NCBI RefSeq assembly: GCF_029714325.1
Contig: NZ_CP121666.1
Location: forward strand, 8,728,501 to 8,792,500
Origin: Bradyrhizobium sp. CB1717
GTDB taxonomy: Bacteria > Pseudomonadota > Alphaproteobacteria > Rhizobiales > Xanthobacteraceae
Length of the DNA stretch: 64,000 bases
Reading direction: 5' to 3'
The position numbers and the translations under genes are program-made. How positions within the stretch are numbered: the first letter of the stretch is position 1; every line of letters starts with the position of its first letter. A model generated the notes under the pieces. It saw only the letters and a program-made list of their open reading frames with translations, did no database searches and was not told the origin of the DNA. Positions 32,775 through 43,764 of this stretch are shown here, one piece after another.

Positions 32775-34007
32775 TCAAATCACATAAAACCCGTGCGTCC
32801 CGTCGAGCCGGAGTTGCTCGACGAGGCCGTATTCCCAGTCGAGATAGGCCTGCATCGCGGCTTGCGCGACGTCGGTGCCCTCATAGGGGCGGCGGTAGCG
32901 GTGGGCCGGATCGGGCTTCGGCAGCACCAGCGGCGGGGCGACTTCCAGCGCGCCGTCATAGCCGCCCTCGCGCACATAGACCTCCCAGCCCATCTGTGCG
33001 AGCCAGGACGCCGTCATGTCGGCGCGCACGCCCTTGTCGTCGGTCAGGACAATGCGCGCGCCGCGCACCGGCGCCGCCATGTCGGTCTCCTGCACCAGTT
33101 GGCCACCCGGATAGTGACGAAAGCCCGGGAGATGGCCGGCCGCATATTCCTCGGCGTCGCGGACGTCGAAACGGTAGAGCGTGCGATCAATCTGCGCGAC
33201 AAGCGCCGTCATCTCGCGCGCGCCGACGTGGCGGACACCGGCGCGATAGGCGACGTCACGGGCATTGGCCGGGCCGCCCTCGAACGATCCGATCGCGCCG
33301 CGCCTGTCGGCACCGTGATTGAGCGCGTGCCGCGCCAGCGTCCAGCCGATCGTGCCGTTGCGCAGCGCGCGCACGTTGTTCGGCACGCCGGCATTGATCA
33401 GCGACTGCGTGCCGATGATCGAGCGGGTGCGGCCGGCGCAATTGACGATGATGGTGGTGTCAGGATCGGGCGCGGCCTGGCCTGCCCGCAGCACCAGCTC
33501 CGCGCCGGGCACGCTGACCGAGCCCGGAATGTTCATGGTCGCATATTCGTCGAAACCGCGGACGTCGAGGATGGCGATGTTGGCCTTCTCCGCAATGAGC
33601 TTTGCCACTTCGTCGGCGCTGAACGAGGGCGTATGGCGGCGCGCCTCGACCAGCTCGCCGAACGCTTTCGAATAGGAATTGACGTCCTCGAACATTTGAT
33701 AGCCCGCATCGCGCCAGGCCTTCAGCCCGCCCTCGAGCGCACTGATATTGGTGTAGCCGAGCGCGGCAAGGCGTTCGCCGCCGGTCGCGACCAGTCCTTC
33801 GCCGCCATCATAGAGCACGATCGCCACGTCCTTGCGCGGCAGCCGCACCTCGGCCTCGATCGCGATCCGGTCCGCGGCCATGTTGGCGGCGAACAGCGGA
33901 TGGCCGGTGGCAAAGGCGGCCTCATATCTGAGATCGAGCAGCGCGATCTCCTCGCGCAGGAGCAGCGCACTGCGGATATCGGCGGGGGTGACGGTGAGAA
34001 GCTTCAT
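32775..34007 (-). CDS. multi-domain rhodanese-like sulfurtransferase
   Basis: 410 residues from ATG 34007 (MKLLTVTPADIRSALLLREE), with three or more rhodanese modules in tandem. Only the second has an active-site cysteine, C190 in VNCAGRTRS; the corresponding loops of the first (VLYDGGEG) and the third (VLTDDKGV) carry aspartate. The inactive copies are probably structural or substrate-gating. The sulfur donor is unknown. It follows the TonB/PepSY genes on the same strand after 74 bases. Confidence 0.85.
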   Translation of the reverse strand: MKLLTVTPADIRSALLLREEIALLDLRYEAAFATGHPLFAANMAADRIAIEAEVRLPRKDVAIVLYDGGEGLVATGGERLAALGYTNISALEGGLKAWRDAGYQMFEDVNSYSKAFGELVEARRHTPSFSADEVAKLIAEKANIAILDVRGFDEYATMNIPGSVSVPGAELVLRAGQAAPDPDTTIIVNCAGRTRSIIGTQSLINAGVPNNVRALRNGTIGWTLARHALNHGADRRGAIGSFEGGPANARDVAYRAGVRHVGAREMTALVAQIDRTLYRFDVRDAEEYAAGHLPGFRHYPGGQLVQETDMAAPVRGARIVLTDDKGVRADMTASWLAQMGWEVYVREGGYDGALEVAPPLVLPKPDPAHRYRRPYEGTDVAQAAMQAYLDWEYGLVEQLRLDGTHGFYVI

Positions 34008-34081
34008 GGCGTGAACCCTGAGGAGGACGAGCCATGGGCTTTTGAACGATTGCAAGCGTGTTGGCTAGCCTTCGCGACGGC

Positions 34082-35278
34082 TCACTCGCCGGGAACGAGT
34101 TGCCCGATCGGCGGTTGCGCGGGCCGCCGCAGCTTGCGGCGCGACAGGTAAAGCAAAATGCCGGTGACCAGGAACAGCGGCATCAAGCCCGCGGCAATCA
34201 TGAACACGAGCTTGCCCGGCCACCCCAGGATCGCGCCGCGATGGATGTCGTAGATGGCCGCGATTGTCTTCTCGCCGAACGTCTTGTCGACATAGCGCTC
34301 CGCGGAAACCAACTGACCGGTTACGGCGTCGATACGAAACTCGTCGCGCGCGGCCTCGAGCGTCATGTCCTTCGCCCACGACCGGATCCGTATCACCGTC
34401 CCAGGGCCGGCCGGCAGCGTCAGCAAGGCCCTGGAGAAGCGGCCGCCCTCCTCGCGTTGGAACGTCGTCCATGCCTGATCGAATCCGATCGGCTGGGCTT
34501 GCTCGGGATGGCCGGCCGCGCGCGAAGCCTTTGCGGGCATCTTAGGCTGCATCTTCGCAGCACTGACCTCAGGGCGCGACAGCAGCCAGACGACGCCGTC
34601 CTTGTACCAGTCGAACGCGTACCACAGGCCCGTGAGCGTCATCACCAGATAGACCGGAAGAACCCAGGTGCCGATGACCGCATGCAGCGAGCGATGCAGC
34701 CCGCGCCCGCTGAGGCCGAGATTGGGCTTGAGCCACATCTTCACGCTGCGTGCGCGGCGCGGCCAGCGCAGCAGGAGGCCTGACACCAGCATGACGATCA
34801 GACCGAGCGCGACAAAGCCCGTGATCTGCCGCCCCCATCCCTTGGCGTCGCCGGGGATCAGCAGCCAGCGATGCAGCCTGCGCACGGTCGCAAAGAATTC
34901 TTCGCCACGCGGTGCCCCCAACACGCGCGCGTCATAGGGGTCAACATAGAGCGACGTCGGCCGCGTGCCCTGCTCGTCGCGCGCGAAGCGAACACGCACC
35001 GTCGCGGCCGGATCGCTGGACAGCGTCACCGCCGAGACCTTGCCGAGATCCTGTCCTGCCTTCAGCCGGGCAACCAGTTCGTCCGGCATCAACGCAGGCG
35101 CCTGGCGCGGTGCGACATGCATGATGCCGTCGTTGAGATGGTCGACGATCTCGTCCTCAAAGCTCATGACCGCGCCGGTCAGCGCGATCACGGCAAGCAC
35201 CAGCGCGAGCGCCAGGCCCGCAATGGAATGGACCTGGAGCAGGGCAGCCTTGATGGTGTGGCCCAGCCGCGCTGCCAT
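34082..35278 (-). CDS. PepSY-domain inner-membrane protein, iron-uptake associated
   Basis: 398 residues with four membrane spans (about 15-37, 155-178, 208-228, 355-375) and periplasmic PepSY-like loops. HSIAGLALALVLAVIALTGA and LHRWLLIPGDAKGWGRQITG are the typical blocks of the FoxB/PiuB group, which act with TonB receptors in ferric siderophore reduction or release. It begins two bases after the TonB receptor gene. Confidence 0.87.
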   Translation of the reverse strand: MAARLGHTIKAALLQVHSIAGLALALVLAVIALTGAVMSFEDEIVDHLNDGIMHVAPRQAPALMPDELVARLKAGQDLGKVSAVTLSSDPAATVRVRFARDEQGTRPTSLYVDPYDARVLGAPRGEEFFATVRRLHRWLLIPGDAKGWGRQITGFVALGLIVMLVSGLLLRWPRRARSVKMWLKPNLGLSGRGLHRSLHAVIGTWVLPVYLVMTLTGLWYAFDWYKDGVVWLLSRPEVSAAKMQPKMPAKASRAAGHPEQAQPIGFDQAWTTFQREEGGRFSRALLTLPAGPGTVIRIRSWAKDMTLEAARDEFRIDAVTGQLVSAERYVDKTFGEKTIAAIYDIHRGAILGWPGKLVFMIAAGLMPLFLVTGILLYLSRRKLRRPAQPPIGQLVPGE

Positions 35279-35280
35279 GG

Positions 35281-37626
35281 CTAGAACTTCACCGTCGCCG
35301 ACAGCGAGAAGCGCCGGGCATCGCCGATGGCGACGTTCAAAGCGTTCCCGGTGCTGGACGTATAGTAGAGCTTGTCGAACAGGTTCTTGACGTTGAACTG
35401 ATAGGTCACCGGCAGGTTGTCGATCTTCGTGTCGTAGGTCGCAAAGATGTCCGCGACGGTATAGGCCGGCAGGAAGAACTGGTTGGCGGAGTCACCCGGC
35501 CGGTCACCGACATAGCGTGCACCGCCGCCGAGCCGCAGACGTCCGGGCAACCGCTCGCCGAAATCGTAGACGAGATAGAGCGAGGCCGTGTTCATCGCGG
35601 CGTTCAGGAGCTTGGCATTGCCGACGACAGGATCGTTGATCAGGCGCGCGTCGGTATAGCCATAACTTCCGATCATGCTCCATTGATCGGTCAGCCTGCC
35701 GGTCACGTCCAACTCGACGCCGCGCGACCGTGCCTTCGCGGACGTTCGTACCAAGACCGTACCGCTAGTAAAAGGATCGGAGACCAGCACGTTCTTCTTC
35801 TCGATGTCGTAGATCGCCAAAGTGCCGGACAGCCGCTTGTTGACGTCGAATTTGACACCGGTCTCCCATTGGGTGCCCTCTTCGGGCGCAATGGTAGAGT
35901 CGACGACGAAGCCGATGGGAGCACCGGTGAAGAGCGCGATGGTCGAGGTCGGCTTCAGCGACTGCGTGTAGCTGACGTAATACGAGAGCTGGTCGTTCAG
36001 CTTGAAGATGATGCCGCCGAGCGGCAGCACCTTGTCGCCCGCCAGATTCGTGTTCGTGATGAAGTTCGGCCGGCCCTTTCCGGCGAGCTGCTCGTATTCC
36101 ATCCAACGCACCCCGCCGACCACGGACAGCCAGTTAGTCACGTGGAATGTGTCTTGGGCGAAAAAGCTGCGGGTGCCGAGCTTGTCGGTCTGCTCGCTGT
36201 CGACCCCCGAAACGGTCGTGCCGGGTGTGATCAAGCCGTAGACCGGGTTGTAGAAATTGAAGCTCGGGGTCGCCTGGCGGATCAGGTCGTGGCGATCGAT
36301 GGTGCGATACAGCGCCTCGCCGCCGAACAGAATCTCGTTGCGGAAGCCGCCCACCCAGACGTCACCCTGCAGATAGGAGGTGCCGTAACTGACGTTGCTC
36401 AACGAGTTCCGGGTGCCGTCGTTGCTGCGGGTCTCGACGCCGGTTTTGGCGTTGACGTTGGTGATGCGAAGCTGATTGGCGCTGTAGGTCTCGGTGTTGT
36501 AGCTGTAGGCTGCCGTGACCTTCCAATTGTCGTCGAGCTTCTGCTCGACCGAGCCCTGTATCAGGTCGGAGGTGCCCCACATGTTGTTGAAGGGCTCGTC
36601 GAGCCGGCGCGTCTTCGGAATCGCCAGTGGAGCGCCGTTGACGAAGGCCGTGCCGCGGTCGAACGGATAGATGAATTCGCGATGCTCATAGGTCAGCTGA
36701 ACCGTCGTGGTCTCGCCGTACCAGGCCAGCGACGGGTTCACCAGCATTTCCCTGTGGCGGCCGAAATTGCGCCAATAGTCTTCGCTGACGCCGTAGCCGA
36801 TGAAGCGATAGGCAAGACCGCCATCGCCGATCGGACCGGTGATGTCGAGCGTGCCGTCGGCGCCGTTGCGGTTGTTGGCGTAGGCGGAGCCGAGCAGCGT
36901 GACCGAGCCGTGCCGATAGAGCTCGGGACGCTTGCTGATGGTGTTGACGATGCCGCCGGGGTCCATGATGCCGTAGAGCAGCGAGGCCGGCCCTTTCAGC
37001 ACCTCGACGCTCTCGACCGCGGCATTGAGGCTGCGGCCCTGCACCAGCGGCATGCCGTTGCGCATGATCGAGCCGTCGCGGTTGTCGCCAAAGCCGCGGC
37101 GAATGACGGCGTCCTGGGTGCCGGCGAGCGTATTGGTCTGGGTGATGCCGGAGATGTTGATGAGCGCATCGTCGATGTTGCGCGGGAGCTGATCTTTTAA
37201 CACCTGCGCCGGCACGATGTTGACGGACTGCGACGTATCGAGCGGCGAGGCGCCGCTGCGCAACGTCGTCGCGCTCGGCATCGCGCGGTAGCCAAGCTTT
37301 GCGGCCAGTTGCGCGGCAGCCTCCGCGGCAGCGCGCTCCGAGAGCGTCGGCACCGCGGGCGCGGCCGTGGCATTGCGACTGCGCTGGCGCGCGGCGGCTT
37401 GCGTGCGGCGCGGAGCCCCCTCCGATGCACGTGCCGGTTTCGGCCGCGGTGCCGGGGCTTCCACCGTCACCGGCGGCAGAGCCGATTGCGCCTGCGCGAT
37501 CTTCGTGATGGCGGGAGTTTCGACAAGCAGCACCGCTGCTCCGATGAGAAGACCTGCACGGCTCTTGCCGGCACGGGTTCGATGGCCGCTGTCGCGCTGG
37601 CCATCCACGAAGGCACGCACTTTCAT
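35281..37626 (-). CDS. TonB-dependent siderophore receptor
   Basis: 781 residues. A signal sequence ends near AQAQ (residues 44-47), followed by PPVTVEA, a possible TonB box, and an unusually long Pro/Ala/Arg linker (about 55-115). The plug follows (SVNIVPAQVLKDQLPRNI, VEVLKGPASLLYGIMDPGG), then a 22-strand barrel ending in F. It resembles FhuA/FoxA-type ferri-hydroxamate receptors. It lacks an STN signalling domain, so no sigma/anti-sigma circuit is implied. Confidence 0.9.
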   Translation of the reverse strand: MKVRAFVDGQRDSGHRTRAGKSRAGLLIGAAVLLVETPAITKIAQAQSALPPVTVEAPAPRPKPARASEGAPRRTQAAARQRSRNATAAPAVPTLSERAAAEAAAQLAAKLGYRAMPSATTLRSGASPLDTSQSVNIVPAQVLKDQLPRNIDDALINISGITQTNTLAGTQDAVIRRGFGDNRDGSIMRNGMPLVQGRSLNAAVESVEVLKGPASLLYGIMDPGGIVNTISKRPELYRHGSVTLLGSAYANNRNGADGTLDITGPIGDGGLAYRFIGYGVSEDYWRNFGRHREMLVNPSLAWYGETTTVQLTYEHREFIYPFDRGTAFVNGAPLAIPKTRRLDEPFNNMWGTSDLIQGSVEQKLDDNWKVTAAYSYNTETYSANQLRITNVNAKTGVETRSNDGTRNSLSNVSYGTSYLQGDVWVGGFRNEILFGGEALYRTIDRHDLIRQATPSFNFYNPVYGLITPGTTVSGVDSEQTDKLGTRSFFAQDTFHVTNWLSVVGGVRWMEYEQLAGKGRPNFITNTNLAGDKVLPLGGIIFKLNDQLSYYVSYTQSLKPTSTIALFTGAPIGFVVDSTIAPEEGTQWETGVKFDVNKRLSGTLAIYDIEKKNVLVSDPFTSGTVLVRTSAKARSRGVELDVTGRLTDQWSMIGSYGYTDARLINDPVVGNAKLLNAAMNTASLYLVYDFGERLPGRLRLGGGARYVGDRPGDSANQFFLPAYTVADIFATYDTKIDNLPVTYQFNVKNLFDKLYYTSSTGNALNVAIGDARRFSLSATVKF

Positions 37627-37699
37627 TCCACTTCAAGTCAAGAACGTTGAAGTGTGCGCGTGTAACAGTCGCCGGGATCGAGGAGAACCGTAGCGGAGC

Positions 37700-37728
37700 T
37701 TGAATCGCTCTAGTGTTGAATCGTTCTA
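37700..37728. promoter_or_regulatory. 13-bp direct repeat upstream of the TonB receptor gene
   Basis: TTGAATCGCTCTA (37700-37712) and TTGAATCGTTCTA (37716-37728) recur with a 16-base period, 74 bases before the receptor start. Read on the minus strand they give TTAGAACGATTC-like units, which recall the iron-control elements bound by Irr in Bradyrhizobium. Assignment to Irr is tentative. Confidence 0.4.
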
Positions 37729-37829
37729 AGCGCAGAGGAGCGCCGAACGTCAATCTCCGATTGATCTCGTGGCAATTGCGAGACGCTGCGCGAGAATACG
37801 CAGCGAGCATGTCGCAACGTTGCGCGATC

Positions 37830-38714
37830 TCACGCGATGGCGGGAGCGATCAACTCGTCCAGCTTCCGCTTGAGCGCGGTGCCGTCGGACAGGGCGCGGA
37901 GCGGCGGACGCACGCGTAGCCAGCTTGCATCGCCGGTCTGCGCCGCAAGGATCGCCTTCAGCGTCGTGAGGAAGGACGGCGTTTTCACCACGATGTCGAT
38001 TGCGGCCTGCATGCGCGCTTCGACGTCCTTGCCGCCAACCATCGCCTTGACCAGCTCCGGCGCAATGTTAGCCATGCCGCAGATGGTGCCGGCGCCGCCG
38101 GCGGCGATCGCGCGGGTGATATCGGCTTCGTTGCCGACGGTGATGGCGAGCTCCGGCGCGGCGGCGCGGAACGCCTGGAACTGCTTGAAGTCGCCGCTGG
38201 AGTCCTTGAGGCCCGCGACCACCCTGCCGTAACGTTTGCGCAGGCTAGCAGCCACACTGGTCGGGATCGCAACGCCCGAGATCTGCGGGATGTGATAGAG
38301 ATAGGCGCGCAGGCGATCGTCGCCGACGCCGTCGATGATCGCAGTGAAGGCGTCCTCGATGCCTTCAGCGGTGACGCTGCGGTCGAAGTAGGGCGGCAGC
38401 ATTAGGACGTGGCGCAGGCCGAGGCCGAGCACGGCGCGTGTCAGTGCGATGCTGTCGCTGATGGCGGGAAAGCCGCCGCCGATGCCGATGCGCTCCGGCG
38501 CAATGCCGGCCTTGAGCACGGCTTCGATGGTCGCGACGCGCTCGGCGGCATTGAACGAGGTGCCCTCGCCGGTCGTGCCGAACAGCACGACGCCGTCGAC
38601 GCCCTTGCTGAAGAGCTGCTTGGCGTGGGCGGAAAGCTTTGCGGAGTCCACGCTGCCGTCCGTCGCCAGCGGCGTCGCCGACGCCACCCAGAACCCGCGA
38701 ATCGCCTCCGTCAT
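37830..38714 (-). CDS. dihydrodipicolinate synthase family aldolase
   Basis: 294 residues from ATG 38714. Class I aldolase motifs are intact: GTTGEGTSFN pyruvate loop, LMLPPYFDR, YHIPQISG tyrosine and GLKDSSGD with the Schiff-base lysine. It is closer to the standard family than the aldolase at 16805-17755. It diverges from an FAD-dependent 2-hydroxyacid oxidase gene with a shared operator, so it probably acts on a pyruvate-derived 2-keto or hydroxy acid in the same pathway (inference). Confidence 0.85.
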   Translation of the reverse strand: MTEAIRGFWVASATPLATDGSVDSAKLSAHAKQLFSKGVDGVVLFGTTGEGTSFNAAERVATIEAVLKAGIAPERIGIGGGFPAISDSIALTRAVLGLGLRHVLMLPPYFDRSVTAEGIEDAFTAIIDGVGDDRLRAYLYHIPQISGVAIPTSVAASLRKRYGRVVAGLKDSSGDFKQFQAFRAAAPELAITVGNEADITRAIAAGGAGTICGMANIAPELVKAMVGGKDVEARMQAAIDIVVKTPSFLTTLKAILAAQTGDASWLRVRPPLRALSDGTALKRKLDELIAPAIA

Positions 38715-38803
38715 CACACCACCCTTTGCTGCGGTTGCCGGTTAAGCCACTGATCGCTAACGATCTTCTCAGCCGGACGAGACTATGTTTTTGCTTTACT
38801 TTT

Positions 38804-38828
38804 CATCTTGTACCTTACATACAAGATG
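38804..38828. promoter_or_regulatory. perfect 9+9 bp operator between the aldolase and FAD-oxidase genes
   Basis: CATCTTGTA (38804-38812) and TACAAGATG (38820-38828), seven bases apart. TTGTA...TACAA arms are typical of FadR/FCD-subfamily GntR repressors; such a gene lies at 40319 in this operon. It is probably the control site for both divergent units. Confidence 0.7.
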
Positions 38829-38893
38829 CGCGCAAACCCTTTCCATCGTCGCGGCGCGCATGAGGCGCAGCCGAATTCTTAAGGAGGTCTCGC

Positions 38894-40306
38894 ATGAACA
38901 TGGTGACCCCCGTCGAACGACCCGACCAACTGCTCGGCGCGCTGCGCGAACGGCTCGGCGCGGCGGCCGTGCTTGTTGGCGCGGACGTGCCGGCACGCAA
39001 TTGCAACGACTGGAGCGCGAGCCTGCCGCAGACGCCGCGTGCGGTGATCCGTCCGACCGATGCGCAGGGCGTTGCCGATGCGATTCTGGCCTGCCGGCAG
39101 GCGCGCCTGCCGTTCGTGCCACAGGGCGGATTGACCGGGCTGTGCCGCGGCGCATCGCCCGAAGCCGGCTGGGTCGCGATCTCGCTGGAGCGCATGACCG
39201 GCATCGAGGAGGTCGATCGTGCGTCGATGACGATGACGGTGAAGGCGGGCACGCCGCTGGAGACGATCCAGAAGGCCGCCGACGAGGCCGGCTTCTTCTT
39301 TCCGCTCGACCTCGGCTCGCGCGGCTCCTGCGCCATTGGCGGCAATCTCTCCACCAATGCCGGCGGCAACCGCGTGATCCGCTACGGCATGACGCGCGAG
39401 CTGGTGCTCGGCCTCGAAGTGGTGCTGCCAGACGGCACCATCATCACCAATCTCAACAAGCTGATGAAGAACAATGCCGGCTACGATCTGAAGCATCTCT
39501 TCATCGGTTCGGAAGGCACGCTCGGCATCATCACCCGCGTGGTGCTGAAGCTGTTTCCGAAGCCGCGCTCCACCATGGCGGCGCTCTGCGCGCTGAAGGA
39601 CTATGCGGCGGTGATCGCGCTGCTCGATGCCGCACGTTCGGGGCTCGGCCCGCTGCTGTCGGCCTTCGAGGTGATGTGGCCGGACTATTGGGACGTCATC
39701 ACGAATCGCGCCGGCGTCAAGCCGCCGGTCGCCGCAGGCCACGGTCTCTATGTGCTGGTGGAAGCGCAGGGCACCGACGAAAGCATCGATGCGCCGCGCT
39801 TCCAGAGCTGGCTCGAGGACCTGATGGAGCGCGGGCTGTTGGCCGATGCCGCCGTGGCGCAGTCGCTGGCGCAGACTCAGAGCTTCTGGCGCGTGCGCGA
39901 CATCTGCGCCGAGTTCGGCCAGGTGCTGGGCCCGCACATCTCCTACGACATCGGCCTTGCGGTGGCGCGAATGGACGAGTTCGTCACGCGTTGCAAGGCC
40001 GCGTTGGCTGAGGGCATCAAGGGCTGCGAGAGCGTCTATTACGGCCATATCGGCGACGGCAATCTGCATCTGGTCTCCTGGGTCACCGGCCTCACGGTCG
40101 AGCAGCAGCCGAAGGAGGAGATGGACGCGATCATCTATGGTCTCGTCCGCGAGATGGGCGGCAGCGTCTCCGCCGAGCACGGCATCGGCACCCTGAAGAA
40201 GAAGTGGCTGGGGCATGCCCGCAGCGAGGCCGAGATCGCGCTGATGCGGACGCTGAAGGCCGCGCTCGATCCCGATCATCTGCTCAATCCCGGCAAGGTG
40301 ATCTAA
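38894..40306 (+). CDS. FAD-binding oxidase, D-2-hydroxyacid dehydrogenase type (GlcD-like)
   Basis: 470 residues with a near-ideal AAGGAGGT ribosome binding site. An FAD_binding_4 domain (about 40-215: PQGGLTGLCRGA, GGNLSTNAGGNRVIRYG) is followed by a C-terminal substrate domain with GHIGDGNLHLVSW and SAEHGIGTLKKKW. The family includes D-lactate, glycolate and D-2-hydroxyglutarate dehydrogenases. The substrate cannot be fixed from sequence; no glcE/glcF partner follows, which argues against glycolate oxidase. Confidence 0.88.
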   Translation: MNMVTPVERPDQLLGALRERLGAAAVLVGADVPARNCNDWSASLPQTPRAVIRPTDAQGVADAILACRQARLPFVPQGGLTGLCRGASPEAGWVAISLERMTGIEEVDRASMTMTVKAGTPLETIQKAADEAGFFFPLDLGSRGSCAIGGNLSTNAGGNRVIRYGMTRELVLGLEVVLPDGTIITNLNKLMKNNAGYDLKHLFIGSEGTLGIITRVVLKLFPKPRSTMAALCALKDYAAVIALLDAARSGLGPLLSAFEVMWPDYWDVITNRAGVKPPVAAGHGLYVLVEAQGTDESIDAPRFQSWLEDLMERGLLADAAVAQSLAQTQSFWRVRDICAEFGQVLGPHISYDIGLAVARMDEFVTRCKAALAEGIKGCESVYYGHIGDGNLHLVSWVTGLTVEQQPKEEMDAIIYGLVREMGGSVSAEHGIGTLKKKWLGHARSEAEIALMRTLKAALDPDHLLNPGKVI

Positions 40307-40318
40307 GCGGGAGCGCGC

Positions 40319-41014
40319 ATGCGAACGCTCAAGCTCGATACGCCGAAATCGCTGTCGCAGCGCGTGATGCAGCGGCTGCGCCAGGCCATCATCGACGGCG
40401 AGTTCGCGCTGGGTGCAGCGATCTCGGAAGAGATGGTGGCAAATTCCTTCGGCGTCAGTCGCACGCCGGTGCGCGAGGCCATGGGCCAGCTGCAAGCGCA
40501 GGGGCTCGTGGTGATCCGCCCGCAGGTCGGCAGCTTCGTGTTCACGCCGAGCGCGGACGACGTCACCGCGCTCTGCACTTTCCGCATCGCGCTGGAGCCC
40601 AAGGCGGCCGAGCTGGCCTTTCGCCATGATCGCAACAGTGCGATCGCCGCGATGAGCGATGCGATCGCGGCGATGGAGCCTGCCGTCGCGGTCAGGGACA
40701 ACATCGCCTATGGCCGCGCCGACGCCGCGTTCCACGAGGCGCTGTTCGCCCATTGCGGCAACAATTACCTCATCGAATCCTATCAGCTCGTCTCCGGCCG
40801 CGTCGCCGCGCTCCGCACCAATTTGACCTCGCCGATCGACGTGCGCACTCGCACGTCCTTCGACGAGCACCGCAAGCTGCTGGACCTGTTCGCGCGCGGC
40901 GAGTTCGCTGCTTTCGAACAGCTGATGACGACGCACATCACCAATTCGGGCGTGGTCTATGCCAAGGCCTTGAAGGTGGAGGCGTTGAAGGTGGAAGCGC
41001 TGAAGGCGGAATGA
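40319..41014 (+). CDS. GntR-family (FCD) transcriptional regulator
   Basis: 231 residues, 12 bases after the oxidase gene. A winged helix at about 10-75 (LRQAIIDGEFALGAAISEEM, FGVSRTPVREAMGQLQAQGL) precedes an all-helical FCD ligand domain with metal-binding-type residues (DAAFHEALFAHCGNN, FDEHRKLLDLFARGE). It ends in three copies of LKVEA/LKAE encoded by a tandem repeat. It likely binds the TTGTA-N7-TACAA site at 38804. Confidence 0.88.
   Translation: MRTLKLDTPKSLSQRVMQRLRQAIIDGEFALGAAISEEMVANSFGVSRTPVREAMGQLQAQGLVVIRPQVGSFVFTPSADDVTALCTFRIALEPKAAELAFRHDRNSAIAAMSDAIAAMEPAVAVRDNIAYGRADAAFHEALFAHCGNNYLIESYQLVSGRVAALRTNLTSPIDVRTRTSFDEHRKLLDLFARGEFAAFEQLMTTHITNSGVVYAKALKVEALKVEALKAE
40970..41014 (+). 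repeat. three tandem 15-base units at the 3' end of the GntR gene
   Basis: TTGAAGGTGGAGGCG, TTGAAGGTGGAAGCG and CTGAAGGCGGAATGA follow head to tail and encode LKVEA, LKVEA and LKAE-stop. Copy number could vary by slippage without breaking the frame. Confidence 0.75.
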
Positions 41015-41020
41015 GCGCGC

Positions 41021-41185
41021 CTACTGCCCGTCCCTCGATCCTGGCCTGTCCAGGAAATCCAGCGCGGTGTTGATCTGCTCGAGCTGGTGCTCGATCCTGT
41101 CGCGATCCTGAACGACCTGCGCCTTCTCGAGTTCCTCCACGAGCTTCTGCTTTCGCGCCAGCAAGTTCTCTATGACCGTGCTCAC
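41021..41185 (-). CDS. small coiled-coil protein of unknown function
   Basis: 54 residues from GTG 41185 (VSTVIENLLARKQKLVEELE), with GAGGGGGG seven bases upstream; an upstream ATG at 41212 lacks such a site. The whole chain is helical and charged (KAQVVQDRDRIEHQLEQINT), a short coiled coil. It ends six bases from the convergent GntR gene. Function unknown. Confidence 0.55.
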   Translation of the reverse strand: MSTVIENLLARKQKLVEELEKAQVVQDRDRIEHQLEQINTALDFLDRPGSRDGQ

Positions 41186-41363
41186 AAGCCCCCCTCGCCC
41201 CGAAGCGAGCATCGGGGCAGAAATCCGGCCAGCGGTGCTGTGCCGGAATTGTCGAGGCGCGCGCGAGCGGGGGCTCGCGCAGGCGCCAGGGTCAGAATGT
41301 TCGCAAGGGCGGTTGGTTCCTGCGAGTGAACCACAATGCTGGCAGATGTGACGATTGCGACAC

Positions 41364-41549
41364 TCAATGTGTCAGGACGATGCCTGCAAGTTGCACCGGC
41401 ACGATGGGGGTATGGGCGATCGAAACTGCGAACACAGCCAGCAATGCGAAGAACATGCAGAGCCTCATGTGCACCGTCCTGCGATCGGTGACCGGCAGAA
41501 GCAGGAAGAACAACATCGCCAGGACCAGCAACGCGTCGATCAGAAACAT
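41364..41549 (-). CDS. small two-span membrane protein
   Basis: 61 residues, MFLIDALLVLAMLFFLLLPV, then a short basic loop (TDRRTVHMRL) and a second span (MFFALLAVFAVSIA). The GGGAGGAGGCCT sequence just before the ATG is a very strong ribosome binding site, which supports the call against the overlapping opposite-strand frames. Function unknown. Confidence 0.65.
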   Translation of the reverse strand: MFLIDALLVLAMLFFLLLPVTDRRTVHMRLCMFFALLAVFAVSIAHTPIVPVQLAGIVLTH

Positions 41550-41742
41550 AGGCCTCCTCCCTTGAAACCGGGAGCAGGATGACGCGGCACGGCCGGCCGG
41601 TATGTGGACGGCGTCACAGAGCCGAGCCGGGCCGCCGGCACGGCTCGTGCTGCTGAATTATGCGTCACCGGGAACCTTAATCAGCGAACGCGGCATAGCG
41701 GCCGGTTGTATTCGCGGGCCCGGAGTCCTATGCGTATCCGCC

Positions 41743-43764
<2,022 letters not shown>

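Noticed and set aside
38879..40936. 685-residue minus-strand frame opposite the FAD oxidase and GntR genes
   Set aside because: Rich in His/Arg/Ala/Asp/Gln without motifs, antisense to two well-supported genes.
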